Shown here in pieces: positions 44,110 through 53,161 of a stretch of DNA of 64,000 nucleotides. The DNA is from Nocardioides sp. L-11A (GTDB lineage Bacteria; Actinomycetota; Actinomycetes; Propionibacteriales; Nocardioidaceae), in NCBI GenBank assembly GCA_029961745.1, contig CP124680.1:2294001-2358000 (forward strand), read 5' to 3'. How positions within the stretch are numbered: position 1 is the first letter of the stretch; every line of letters begins with the position of its first letter. The notes beneath the pieces were generated by a model. The model was not told where the DNA came from, made no database searches, and was given only the letters and a program-made list of their open reading frames with translations. The position numbers were made by a program, and so were the translations under genes.

Positions 44110-44149
44110 GGGCCCCTGACCCGCGCAGACGCGGGTCGGGGGCCCTTCT
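44110..44149 (+). terminator. Strong hairpin downstream of tRNA-Asn
   Basis: Arms of 16 bases (44110-44125 and 44130-44145, gggcccctgacccgcg and its partner with a single G-T pair) around a caga loop, followed by ttct. It sits nine bases after the tRNA and is the likely transcription terminator. Confidence 0.75.
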
Positions 44150-44286
44150 GCATCCCCCGGGGCGCCCGATGCGCCGCTGTCCGGTCGTGGGCGTCGTCCG
44201 TCCCGCCGCCGGCGCCCCGTGTCCGCGCCGCGCGCGGCGCCCGTCCCCCTTCACGCGTCGCGGGACCCAGGCTCGCGAACTGCCCA

Positions 44287-44316
44287 TTGACTTCTGTGGT
44301 GGCCGCGCTCTACGTT
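44287..44316 (+). promoter_or_regulatory. Promoter of the peptide-transporter/catabolic block
   Basis: TTGACT (44287-44292), 18 bases, TACGTT (44311-44316). It is one of the few promoters in the window with both hexamers recognisable. The mRNA would start near 44323, about 38 bases before the ATG at 44361. Confidence 0.6.
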
Positions 44317-44319
44317 TTG

Positions 44320-44335
44320 TGAAACGACCATTCCA
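44320..44335. promoter_or_regulatory. Candidate IclR-type operator
   Basis: TGAAAC-gacc-ATTCCA, an inverted repeat of the form TGRAAY-N4-RTTYCA like those bound by IclR/KdgR-type regulators, lies directly over the predicted transcription start. An IclR regulator is encoded at 59149 in the same block. The link is inference. Confidence 0.45.
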
Positions 44336-44360
44336 TCTAGTAGAACACGGTGGTTATCCG

Positions 44361-45896
44361 ATGCGCTCGAGGATCACGATGGGAGCAGGGGTTCTGCTCT
44401 CCCTGACTCTGTTCGCTGCCTGCTCGCCGACCGGCGGCTCCACGGACGATGCGGGCGGTCCTGCGGACGGCGAGGTCCGGTTCCTGATCGCCGAGAACTT
44501 CTGGGCCGACTGGACGCCCTACGCGAGCACGGCACAGAGCCAGCACCGCCTGAACCGCCAGATCTACGACACCCTGATGGACTTCCCGACCGGTCGGCTG
44601 GATGCTCCGGAGCCGATGCTGGCGACGTCCTGGGAGCAGGTCGACGAGCGCACCTGGGAGTTCGAGCTGCGCGAGGACGTGACCTTCCACGACGGCCAGG
44701 AGTTCGGGCCCGACGACGTGAAGGCGTCGTTCGAGTGGGCGTCGGGCGCCACCGGGGAGGAGTCGATCCTCGTCGACCGCTGGGTCCCGACCCAGGTCGA
44801 GGTGGTCGACGAGAACACGGTCCGACTGGTCACCGAGACGCCGCTGGCGTCGATCTTCGATGCGATCCGACAGACCCCGATCATCGCGGCGGAGGACGTC
44901 GCGGCGGGAGCCGACGCGATGGCCTCCGAGCCGAACGGGACCGGTCCGTTCAAGCTGGAGAAGGAGACGCCAACCAAGAAGACGATGGTCGCCAACCAGG
45001 ACTACTGGCGCGACCCGGCGGCCATCGACACCCTCGTGTGGGAGTACGTCGGGGACGCGCAGACGCGGGTGAACGCGCTCAAGGCCGGCCAGGCCGACGT
45101 GATCGACCGGGTCCCGGCCGAGCACCACGAGAGCCTGGCGTCGACCGACGGCATCGCCGTGGAGTCGATGACCGCTGCGGAGCAGGTCAACCTGTGGTCG
45201 ATCCCTGGCCGGGTGGCCGCCTGGGATGAGAACCCCGATCTGCGGCGGGCGATCATGCTGGCGATCGACCGGGCGTCGCTGACCGAGAACCTCGTACAGG
45301 GAGAGAGCCGGCCGGCGATGAGCCACATGCCGAGCGAGACCCTGTACTACGTCGAGAACCGACCGAGCTACGAGCAGGACGTCGAGGAGGCCAGCCGGCT
45401 GGTCAAGGAGTCCGGTGCCGAGGGGCTGGAGTTCGAGATCTGGGCCGCTCCCGGCTTCCTTCCCGCGGCGGACAAGGTCGGCCAGGCGATCGTGGCCATG
45501 CTGGAGAAGGTCGGGCTCAAGCCGAAGCTGGTGACCGCGGACGTCGCGGGCCTCGTGGACGACTCCACCAAGAAGAACGGCACCGGCCTGCTCTACCACA
45601 TCAGCTGGGCGAGCGGCGGTGAGCCGGCCTCCGCCGTCGGCATCTACACCAGCGCCAATCGCTGGCACCTCGCCGACCCGACCGTCGACGAGCTCGTCGC
45701 CGAGGGCAAGCGGACGGTCGATCCGGCGCAGCGGGAGGGCGTCTACGCGGAGCTCCAGGCGCGCCTGTGGGAGACCCTCCCGTCGCTGCCTCTCTACTAC
45801 AGCGACTTCACCGTCGCCCGGTCCGAGAGGGTCGAGGGCCTGCAGATCCTGCCCAACTACGACACTTACTTCTACCCGGCCACCCTCGGCGAGTAG
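44361..45896 (+). CDS. Peptide/nickel-type ABC transporter substrate-binding lipoprotein
   Basis: 511-residue SBP_bac_5 family lipoprotein (lipobox FAAC). IYDTLMDFPTG, LATSWEQVDERTWEFELREDVTFHDG and NPDLRRAIMLAIDRASL are characteristic of DppA/OppA-like proteins, which bind peptides, glutathione, amino-sugar derivatives or similar polar ligands. It is the first gene of a long co-directional block with degradation enzymes, so the ligand is probably the substrate of that pathway rather than a general peptide. Confidence 0.93.
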   Translation: MRSRITMGAGVLLSLTLFAACSPTGGSTDDAGGPADGEVRFLIAENFWADWTPYASTAQSQHRLNRQIYDTLMDFPTGRLDAPEPMLATSWEQVDERTWEFELREDVTFHDGQEFGPDDVKASFEWASGATGEESILVDRWVPTQVEVVDENTVRLVTETPLASIFDAIRQTPIIAAEDVAAGADAMASEPNGTGPFKLEKETPTKKTMVANQDYWRDPAAIDTLVWEYVGDAQTRVNALKAGQADVIDRVPAEHHESLASTDGIAVESMTAAEQVNLWSIPGRVAAWDENPDLRRAIMLAIDRASLTENLVQGESRPAMSHMPSETLYYVENRPSYEQDVEEASRLVKESGAEGLEFEIWAAPGFLPAADKVGQAIVAMLEKVGLKPKLVTADVAGLVDDSTKKNGTGLLYHISWASGGEPASAVGIYTSANRWHLADPTVDELVAEGKRTVDPAQREGVYAELQARLWETLPSLPLYYSDFTVARSERVEGLQILPNYDTYFYPATLGE

Positions 45897-45909
45897 TCGG
45901 CACCCACTG

Positions 45910-46833
45910 ATGCTGTCACTGATCCTGCGCCGGGTGGCACAGATGGTCGCGGTCGCCCTGGCCGTCGTAGCGCTGGTGTTCTTCCTGCTGCGACTGGCCG
46001 GCGACCCGGCCCGGCTGCTGAACTCCGCCGACGCCTCGGAGGCGACCATCGCGGCGACCCGCGAGCGGCTCGGCCTCGACGATCCCGTGATCGTCCAGTT
46101 CTTCCGCTTCCTCGGCCAGGTGCTCCGCGGCGATCTGGGCAGCTCCTACCTCGGTGGGTACGACGTGAGCTCGATCGTCTTCGGCGCGCTGCCCAACACG
46201 ATCATGCTGGCCATCGCCATCATCGCGTGCTCGACCGTCCTGTCGCTGGTGCTCGGGATCTCCTCGGCCCTGGCCGCGGGGTCCTGGTGGGACCGATGCG
46301 TCCAGGTGTACGTCGCCCTCGCGCAGGCGACGCCGAACTTCTGGCTGGCGGTGATCCTGGTGCTGATCTTCGCGGTGAACCTCGGCTGGTTCCCCGCGGT
46401 CGACTTCACCGGCCCGGTCAGCTTCGTCCTCCCCGTGACGACCATGACGGTGGTGCTCACCCCGATCCTGATCCGGACCGTGCGGCAGTCCTTCCTCGAG
46501 ACGCTGGACCAGGACTACGTCCGGGCGGCGCGGGCCCGTGGGATCGCACCCCTCCGGATCGTCGGCATCCACGTGCTCAAGGTGGCCTCCCTGCCCCTGG
46601 TCACGCTGATCGGGATGCAGCTCGGTGTGGTGCTGGCCGGCTCCTACGTGATCGAGGTCATCTTCAACTGGCCGGGCATCGGCAAGCTGGCCGTCGACTC
46701 CCTCAACTCCCGTGACTTCCCCATGGTGCAGGGGGCGGTGCTGGTCGCCGCGGTCACCTTCGTCCTGGTCAACTCGCTGGTCGACCTGACCTACAGCGTG
46801 CTCGACCCGCGCGTACGAGCGGAGAACACCTGA
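45910..46833 (+). CDS. ABC transporter permease (DppB/OppB type)
   Basis: 307-residue inner-membrane permease with six spans. The N-terminal LILRRVAQMVAVALAVVALVFFLLRLAGDPA and the EAA loop DYVRAARARGIAPLRIVGIHVLK are diagnostic, with the C-terminal motif VLAGSYVIEVIFNWPGIGKL. It overlaps the next gene by one base (TGATG). Confidence 0.95.
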   Translation: MLSLILRRVAQMVAVALAVVALVFFLLRLAGDPARLLNSADASEATIAATRERLGLDDPVIVQFFRFLGQVLRGDLGSSYLGGYDVSSIVFGALPNTIMLAIAIIACSTVLSLVLGISSALAAGSWWDRCVQVYVALAQATPNFWLAVILVLIFAVNLGWFPAVDFTGPVSFVLPVTTMTVVLTPILIRTVRQSFLETLDQDYVRAARARGIAPLRIVGIHVLKVASLPLVTLIGMQLGVVLAGSYVIEVIFNWPGIGKLAVDSLNSRDFPMVQGAVLVAAVTFVLVNSLVDLTYSVLDPRVRAENT

Positions 46834-48800
46834 TGAGCGCCCTGATCGAGCAGGCGGAGGGAATGGCCGCTCCCGACGCTGTCGGCACCCGGCGGCGCCG
46901 GGCGCCGCGGGGACTGCGCCTGGTGGGCTGGATCGGCATCCTGGTCCTGCTGCTGGTGGCGGCACTGGCCCCGTGGCTCGCGCCCCACGACCCCCACGCC
47001 CAGGACATCGCCCACACCCTGCGCCCACCGGTGTGGGACGGCGGCGACTGGTCGCACCCGTTCGGCACCGACTCGCTCGGTCGCGACGTGCTGTCGCGGA
47101 TGCTGCTGGGAGCTCGCTCCTCGGTGGTGATCAGCGTGTTCGCCATGCTCCTCGGGGCGAGTCTCGGGGTCCTCACGGGGATGGCGGCCGGATTCCTGGG
47201 TCGGGTGGTGGACACGGTGCTGATGCGCCTGGGCGACATCCAGCTGGCACTGCCGTTCATCCTCGTCGCCATCGTCGTCCTCGGGATGATGACCGATCGG
47301 CGGCCGATCCACCTGATCCTGGTGCTGGGCCTGCCCGCGTGGATCGTCTACGCCCGGGTGGTCCGCAGCAGGGTCCTCGCGGAGCGCTCCCAGGACTACG
47401 TGCTGGCCGCGCGGACCCTCGGCGCCAGCCGGCTGCGGCAGATGACGACCTATGTGTGGCCGCAGGTCCGCTCGGTCGTCCCCCCGGTCGCGCTGGTCGA
47501 CCTGAGCCACCTGATCATCATGGAGTCGACGCTGAGCTTCCTCGGCTTCGGCCTCACCGCGCCAGCGGTCTCCTGGGGGCAGATCCTCGCCGAGGGACGC
47601 CAGAACATGGAGAGCTCGCCCTGGCTCCCGGTGCTGCCGGGTGTGGCCATCATGCTCGCCGTGCTGGCCATCAACCTGGCCGCCGAGCCGGGGGAGCGAC
47701 GCCGTCGCCGTGCCCGTCCGCGTCGTACGGCCTCCCGTACCGCCGCTGTCGCACCCGAGGGGACCGCCGCGGAGGAGGGCACCGACGCCGACGTGGTCCT
47801 GTCCGTCCGGGACCTGCGTGTGGAGTTCCCGGGACGCGACGGACGGGCGGTGCAGGCCGTGCGGGGCGTCTCGTTCCAGGTGCGCCGGGGCCGGATCGTC
47901 GGCATCGTGGGGGAGAGCGGCTCGGGCAAGTCGGTCACCGCCTACGCCGTGATGGGGTTGCTGTCGGGCGGTGGCACCGTCACGGGTGGCTCCGTCCGGT
48001 TCGACGGCGTCGACCTGGTCGGGGCCTCCGAGGCCAGCCTGCGGCCCTTGCGCGGACGCCGGCTGGGGATGATCTTCCAGAACCCGTCCAGCTCGCTCAA
48101 CCCGGTCCTGACCGTCGGCTTCCAGCTCGTGGAGGCCCTCCGGAGCTCCCAGCAGGTGTCGAGGTCGGAGGCGGTCGCGCGGTCGGTCGAGGCATTGCGC
48201 CGGGTGGGCTTCGGCCACCCGGAGACCGTGATGGCCCGGTATCCGTTCCGCCTCAGCGGCGGGCAGAACCAGCGGGTGATGATCGCGATGACCATGCTGA
48301 CGGCGCCGGACCTGCTGCTGGCCGACGAGCCGACGACGGCCCTGGACGTGACCACCCAGGCGCAGGTCCTCGACCAGATCGCCGCGATGCGCGACGACCT
48401 GGGCACCAGCGTCGTCCTCATCTCGCACGACCTGGGGCTGATGGCCGAGGTGGCCGACGAGATCGTCGTCATGTACGCCGGCGAGGTCTGCGAGGCGGGC
48501 CGTACCGAGGACGTCCTGGCGAGCCCGGCGCATCCCTACACCCGTGCGCTGTTGGCCTCCGCCCCCGGGGCCGGTCGGCCCCGGAGCGGCGTGCTGGCCA
48601 CGATCCCCGGCGACCTGCCGGACCCGGCGACGACGCGGCAGGGCTGTGCCTTCGCCGACCGCTGCCCGGAGGCCATGACGATCTGCCACAGCATCGCCCC
48701 GCCGGCCGTGGAGCACGCGCCGGCCTGGGCGGTGTCATGCCACCTGCAGGCGGCGGAGGGCGAGAGCGAACCGACGATGGGGAAGGTGGGACAGCGATGA
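46833..48800 (+). CDS. Fused ABC permease (DppC type) and ATPase (DppD type)
   Basis: 655 residues joining two usually separate subunits. Residues 1-285 are a DppC/OppC permease (HPFGTDSLGRDVLSRMLLGA; EAA loop AARTLGASRLRQM). An Arg/Ala-rich linker (about 286-320) leads into a complete ATPase with Walker A GESGSGKSVT (359-368), signature LSGGQNQRV, Walker B LLLADEPTTALDV and an oligopeptide_HPY Cys-rich tail (CAFADRCPEAMTIC). No internal stop separates them. It overlaps the next ATPase gene by ATGA. Confidence 0.92.
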   Translation: MSALIEQAEGMAAPDAVGTRRRRAPRGLRLVGWIGILVLLLVAALAPWLAPHDPHAQDIAHTLRPPVWDGGDWSHPFGTDSLGRDVLSRMLLGARSSVVISVFAMLLGASLGVLTGMAAGFLGRVVDTVLMRLGDIQLALPFILVAIVVLGMMTDRRPIHLILVLGLPAWIVYARVVRSRVLAERSQDYVLAARTLGASRLRQMTTYVWPQVRSVVPPVALVDLSHLIIMESTLSFLGFGLTAPAVSWGQILAEGRQNMESSPWLPVLPGVAIMLAVLAINLAAEPGERRRRRARPRRTASRTAAVAPEGTAAEEGTDADVVLSVRDLRVEFPGRDGRAVQAVRGVSFQVRRGRIVGIVGESGSGKSVTAYAVMGLLSGGGTVTGGSVRFDGVDLVGASEASLRPLRGRRLGMIFQNPSSSLNPVLTVGFQLVEALRSSQQVSRSEAVARSVEALRRVGFGHPETVMARYPFRLSGGQNQRVMIAMTMLTAPDLLLADEPTTALDVTTQAQVLDQIAAMRDDLGTSVVLISHDLGLMAEVADEIVVMYAGEVCEAGRTEDVLASPAHPYTRALLASAPGAGRPRSGVLATIPGDLPDPATTRQGCAFADRCPEAMTICHSIAPPAVEHAPAWAVSCHLQAAEGESEPTMGKVGQR

Positions 48801-49819
48801 CCCCGCTGCTCGAGCTTCGAGGAGTGGACTCCCGATACACCGTGCGCCGCGGGCTGCGCGCGCCGGTCACCGTGCACGCGGTGAACGGTGTCGACCTGAC
48901 CATCCAGCCGGGTGAGACGGTTGGACTGGTCGGTGAGAGCGGCTGCGGCAAGTCGACGCTCAGCCGCACCATCCTGCGGCTCAAGGAGCCGACGGCCGGG
49001 CAGATCCTGTTCGACGGACGGCCGCTGCCGGAGATGGACGAGGCGGCCTACCGGCGCCAGGTGCAGATGGTGTTCCAGGATCCGTACGCGAGCCTCCCGC
49101 GGCACATGACGGCCGGCCGGATCGTCGCCGAGCCGATGCTGATCCATCGCACGGTGAGCGACAAGGCGACCGCCCTGCGCCGGGCCGCCGAGCTGATGCG
49201 CGACGTGGGCCTGCCGGCCGGCACCGAGGAGAAGCTCCCCGGCCAGCTGAGCGGCGGCCAGCGCCAGCGCGTCGGCATCGCCCGCGCGCTGGCGCTCGAC
49301 CCGTCGCTGATCGTCGCCGACGAGGCGGTCTCGGCGCTGGACGTGTCGGTGCAGGCGCAGATCCTGAACCTGCTGGCCGAGCTCCAGCGGAAGCGGCGAC
49401 TCGCGCTGCTGTTCGTCTCCCACGACATCGACGTGGTGCGCTTCCTGTGTCAGCGGATCGCGGTGATGTACCTCGGTCGCATCGTGGAGGTCGGTCCGGC
49501 GGACGCGGTGCACGACCATCCCCTGCATCCCTACACCCGGGTGCTGATGGATGCCGTGCCCACCATCTCCCGCCGGGGGCGGCCCCGGATCGAAGTGCAC
49601 GGTGATCCGCCGGATCCTCTCGATCCGCCGGCCGGCTGCGCCTTCCACCCGCGCTGTCCCTTCGCCCAGGAGATCTGCCGCACCGAGCGGCCGACCCTCA
49701 CTCCCCGGAGCGGCGGCGGTAGCGCCGCGTGTCACTTCGGACCCGAGGAGCTGGCGTCGATGGAGGAGCGTCAGCGGGCCGGGAGCGCGTCGACGGACAC
49801 GCTCGGGCGGGTGCGCTGA
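48797..49819 (+). CDS. ABC transporter ATP-binding protein (DppF/OppF type)
   Basis: 340 residues. Walker A GESGCGKSTL, signature LSGGQRQRVGIARAL, Walker B LIVADEAVSALDV and a C-terminal oligopeptide_HPY domain with CAFHPRCPFAQEIC. Note DEAVSALD in place of DEPxSALD, a common variant in this class. It pairs with the ATPase half of the fusion protein. The stop overlaps the next ATG by one base. Confidence 0.94.
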   Translation: MTPLLELRGVDSRYTVRRGLRAPVTVHAVNGVDLTIQPGETVGLVGESGCGKSTLSRTILRLKEPTAGQILFDGRPLPEMDEAAYRRQVQMVFQDPYASLPRHMTAGRIVAEPMLIHRTVSDKATALRRAAELMRDVGLPAGTEEKLPGQLSGGQRQRVGIARALALDPSLIVADEAVSALDVSVQAQILNLLAELQRKRRLALLFVSHDIDVVRFLCQRIAVMYLGRIVEVGPADAVHDHPLHPYTRVLMDAVPTISRRGRPRIEVHGDPPDPLDPPAGCAFHPRCPFAQEICRTERPTLTPRSGGGSAACHFGPEELASMEERQRAGSASTDTLGRVR

Positions 49820-50853
49820 TGGCCCCGGCGAGCGGCGGACCGGCTCCGGTCGGCGTGGCCGTCGTGGGCCTGGGGTTCATGGGCACCCGGTGGGTGCGGG
49901 CACTGGCCGACCACGACGGTGCCCGGGTCGTGGCGGTCTGCGACGTCGATGGTGAGCGGGCACGGAAGGTGGCCGACACCTGCGGCGCTCGGTGGGCCAC
50001 CGGACTCGAGGCCCTGGCCGACCCGCGGGTGGACGCGGTCGTGGTCTGCACACCGGACCACCTGCACCGCGATGCCGCGCTCGAGGCGATCCGGGCGGGG
50101 CTCCCGGTCGCGGTCGAGAAGCCCTTCGCGCACGACATCGCGACGGCCGCGGAGATCCGGGACGCCGCGGCGGCCGCCGGCGTCCCTGTCCTGGCCGGTC
50201 ACCTCCTCCGGTTCGAGCCACGCTACGCGGCTGCGCAGGCGGCGGTCGCGGACGGGCAGATCGGTCGGGTCCTGGCGATCCGCAGTGAGCGGATCGGGCT
50301 GCTCGGCGACCAGAAGGTGCTGGGCGGCCGGGTCAGCGTGCCGTTGTACTACGGCACCCACGAGATGGACATCGCCCGCTGGTTCGCCGGCGACATCGCC
50401 GAGGTCGACGCGGTCAGCAGCGGCGGTGTGCTGCGTTCCCAGGGCTTCGACGTGGACGACCTGTACTCGGTCCGCCTGAGCTTCGCCTCGGGTGCCCACG
50501 GGACCTCGATGCTGGGCTGGGTGCTGCCGGACGCCTCCCTGGGCGCCGGACTGACCGGCCTCAGCGTGATCGGCGAGCACGGCTACCTGACGATCGTCCA
50601 GGGCGGCACCGGGCTGTCCGTGCACGGCGCAGCAGGCCCGGTGCCGGTGGACAGCTGGTACGCGCCCACGATGCACGGGCGGACGTCCGGAGCGATCGGC
50701 TACCAGGCCCGCCATCTCGTCGAGGTGGCGCGGGGAGAGCGAGAGCCCCTGTGCAGCGCCGCCGACGGGACCGAGGCGGTCCGGGCCGCCCTCGCCATCG
50801 AGCGATCGGCGCAGCGTGGAACCCGCATTCGACTGGAGGAGACAGCACCGTGA
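49819..50853 (+). CDS. Gfo/Idh/MocA family oxidoreductase
   Basis: 344-residue NAD(P)-dependent dehydrogenase. The Rossmann motif VAVVGLGFMGTRW, the catalytic-site EKPFAHD (Lys of EKP) and GTHEMDIARWFAG (His) are present, with the C-terminal alpha/beta domain complete. Members oxidise or reduce sugars, inositols, biliverdin or amino-acid-like substrates. Overlaps on both sides (TGATG and GTGA) show operon membership; the substrate is unknown. Confidence 0.9.
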   Translation: MAPASGGPAPVGVAVVGLGFMGTRWVRALADHDGARVVAVCDVDGERARKVADTCGARWATGLEALADPRVDAVVVCTPDHLHRDAALEAIRAGLPVAVEKPFAHDIATAAEIRDAAAAAGVPVLAGHLLRFEPRYAAAQAAVADGQIGRVLAIRSERIGLLGDQKVLGGRVSVPLYYGTHEMDIARWFAGDIAEVDAVSSGGVLRSQGFDVDDLYSVRLSFASGAHGTSMLGWVLPDASLGAGLTGLSVIGEHGYLTIVQGGTGLSVHGAAGPVPVDSWYAPTMHGRTSGAIGYQARHLVEVARGEREPLCSAADGTEAVRAALAIERSAQRGTRIRLEETAP

Positions 50854-52298
50854 GGGAGATCCTGCTGGCGATCGGCGGCAAGCGCCTTCCGGCCGCCGAC
50901 GGCACCACCATGGATGTACGCAGCCCCGCCACCGGCGAGCTGCTGGCGCGGATGTCGTGCGCGTCCCCGTCCGATGTGGACGCCGCGGTCTCCGCCGCGG
51001 GCGAGGCGACCGCGGCGCTGGCCGAGCTCGGGCCGCGTGGCCGGGCGCGACTCGTGGCCCGGGTCGCCGACCTGCTCGGGGACCAGCAGGAGCCGATCGC
51101 CCGGGACCTGGCGTCCGAGCAGGGCAAGCCGATCGGTGAGGCGAGGGGAGAGCTCTCCGCGGCGGTCGAGATGTGGCGTGACGCGGCGGAGCTGGTCCGT
51201 CACCTCACCGAGGAGATCCTGCCGAGCGACGACCCCGCCCGCGCCATCGTCGTACGGCGGCGGCCGCATGGCGTGCTCGCGGTGGTGACCCCGTGGAACT
51301 TCCCGGCGACGATCCCGACCGAGTATCTCTGCGCCGGGCTCGCGATGGGCAACGCCATCGTGTGGAAGCCCTCGGAGCTGACCCCGATCACCGCCGACCG
51401 GATCCTGCAGTGCGTCGAGGAGGCCGGCTTCCCGGCAGGGGCGGTCAATCTGGTGACGGGGACGGGCGGCTCCGTCGGGGCGGCGCTGGTCGGTCATCGC
51501 GGGGTCAATGCGGTCGGCTTCACCGGCAGCCCGGAGACCGGTGACGCCATCTCCCGGTCGGCCGGCACCAAGCCCCTGCTGCTGGAGCTCGGTGGCAACA
51601 ACGCGACGGTCGTCCTGCCGGAGACCGACATCGCGCAGGCCGCGGAGGCGCTCGCCGAGGCCGCCTTCGCCAACGCGGGCCAGATCTGCAGCTCCACCGA
51701 GCGCATCCTGGTGCACGAGTCGATCCACGACGAGCTGCGCGATGCCCTGGCCCAGGCCGCGCGGGACCGGCGGGTCGGACCATCGCTGGACGAGACGACC
51801 CGGATGGGGCCCCTCAACAACGCGGCGGTGCTGGAGAAGGTCCAGCGGCATGTGCGCCAGGCACTGGACGGTGGTGCCGTGGCGGTGGCCGGTGGGCGGC
51901 AACCCCAGGGCGCCGCGACGGAGCTGTTCTACGAGCCGACCGTCCTCAGCGGCGTCCGCCCGGACCTCGACGCCTTCACCGAGGAGACCTTCGGCCCGGT
52001 CGCGATGCTGGTGCCCTTCGCCGACGACGCGGACGCGGTGCGGATGGTCAACGACCACCGGCTCGGCCTGATCGCGGGGATCATCGGCGACGACATCGAC
52101 CGTGCCCTCGAGATCGGACGACGGCTCGAGGTCGGCATGGTCAACGTCGACGCGGTGGCGACCGCCTGGCAGCCGCACACGCCGTTCGGCGGGTTCTCCG
52201 GTCGGCGCAGCGGCGTCGGTCGGCTAGGGGGTGCCTACACGCTGGACGCGCTCAGCCAGCTCCAGACCTTCGTACTGCCCGCGAGGAGACTGCCGTGA
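50850..52298 (+). CDS. NAD(P)-dependent aldehyde dehydrogenase
   Basis: 482-residue ALDH-superfamily enzyme. The oxyanion Asn is in VVTPWNFPATIP, the general base is Glu246 (LLLELGGNNA) and the nucleophile Cys280 (NAGQICSSTER). The closest feel is to succinate-semialdehyde/lactaldehyde dehydrogenases. In this block it could oxidise the semialdehyde that the class III aminotransferase would produce. GTGA overlaps link it to both neighbours. Confidence 0.92.
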   Translation: MREILLAIGGKRLPAADGTTMDVRSPATGELLARMSCASPSDVDAAVSAAGEATAALAELGPRGRARLVARVADLLGDQQEPIARDLASEQGKPIGEARGELSAAVEMWRDAAELVRHLTEEILPSDDPARAIVVRRRPHGVLAVVTPWNFPATIPTEYLCAGLAMGNAIVWKPSELTPITADRILQCVEEAGFPAGAVNLVTGTGGSVGAALVGHRGVNAVGFTGSPETGDAISRSAGTKPLLLELGGNNATVVLPETDIAQAAEALAEAAFANAGQICSSTERILVHESIHDELRDALAQAARDRRVGPSLDETTRMGPLNNAAVLEKVQRHVRQALDGGAVAVAGGRQPQGAATELFYEPTVLSGVRPDLDAFTEETFGPVAMLVPFADDADAVRMVNDHRLGLIAGIIGDDIDRALEIGRRLEVGMVNVDAVATAWQPHTPFGGFSGRRSGVGRLGGAYTLDALSQLQTFVLPARRLP

Positions 52299-53056
52299 GC
52301 GGGCACGTGCTGGGCGAGCTCACCACGGAGGACGTGGCGGCGGCCGACTTCCGGCTCGCCATCGTGCCCGTCGGCGCGGTGGAGCAGCACGGCCCGCACC
52401 TCGCGGTGCTGACCGATGCGCGGATCGCCGAACGGTTCGCCGGCCTGCTGGCCGAGCGGCTGGACGGCACCGCACTGCTGTGCCCGCTGCTTCCCTACGG
52501 CCTGTCCGAGCACCATGCGGCCTTCGCCGGCACGGTGACGCTGCGGCCGGCCACCTTCATCAGCCTGGTCGGCGACATCATCGACTCGCTGGCGGCGCAG
52601 GGGTTCGACAAGGTCGTCCTGGTCAACGGGCACGGCGGGAACATGGAGGCCCTCTCCCTGGTGGCGCGCGACCAGCGGGCCCGCAACGGGGTCCGGGTCG
52701 GCTCGCTGATGTGGGCGCGGCTGGCCCACGACGTCTGTGCCGAGGGCACCGCCGGATCCGCCTACGGACACGCCTGCGAGAACGAGACCTCCCTGGCGAT
52801 GGTGCTGGCCCCCGAGCTGCTCCGGCCCGACCGGGTCCGGGCCCCGGTGGGCGCCCGCATCGACGTACTGCACGCGATGCCGCCGCGTGCGCTCGTGGAC
52901 ACCGCCTACTCCTTCGACGAGCTCACCCCCGACGGCGTGTGGGGGGACCCGCGCTCGGCCAGCACGGAGCGCGGTGAGCGGATCCTCGCCACGGCCCTCG
53001 AGCGCGCCGAGGAGTACTGCCGGGCGCTGGCGAAGGAGCCTCCCGCCCGCCGGTGA
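52295..53056 (+). CDS. Creatininase family amidohydrolase
   Basis: 253 residues. VGAVEQHGPHLAVLTD (Glu30, His32, Asp41), NGHGGNMEA and YGHACENETSLA match the metal-binding motifs of creatininase-family enzymes, which open cyclic or linear amides. MftE peptidase and formamidopyrimidine hydrolase are in the same family. The transporter and M81 context favours a catabolic amidase. GTG start overlapping the ALDH stop. Confidence 0.9.
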   Translation: MSGHVLGELTTEDVAAADFRLAIVPVGAVEQHGPHLAVLTDARIAERFAGLLAERLDGTALLCPLLPYGLSEHHAAFAGTVTLRPATFISLVGDIIDSLAAQGFDKVVLVNGHGGNMEALSLVARDQRARNGVRVGSLMWARLAHDVCAEGTAGSAYGHACENETSLAMVLAPELLRPDRVRAPVGARIDVLHAMPPRALVDTAYSFDELTPDGVWGDPRSASTERGERILATALERAEEYCRALAKEPPARR

Positions 53057-53161
53057 CGACGCCTTGCCGCAGCCCGGGCCCGAGCGGCCCGCGGCCTGTT
53101 GCGCGCTGCGCTCCCACAAGTCGATCAAGTCAATCAAGCAACTCCCAATGAAAGGAAAGTC

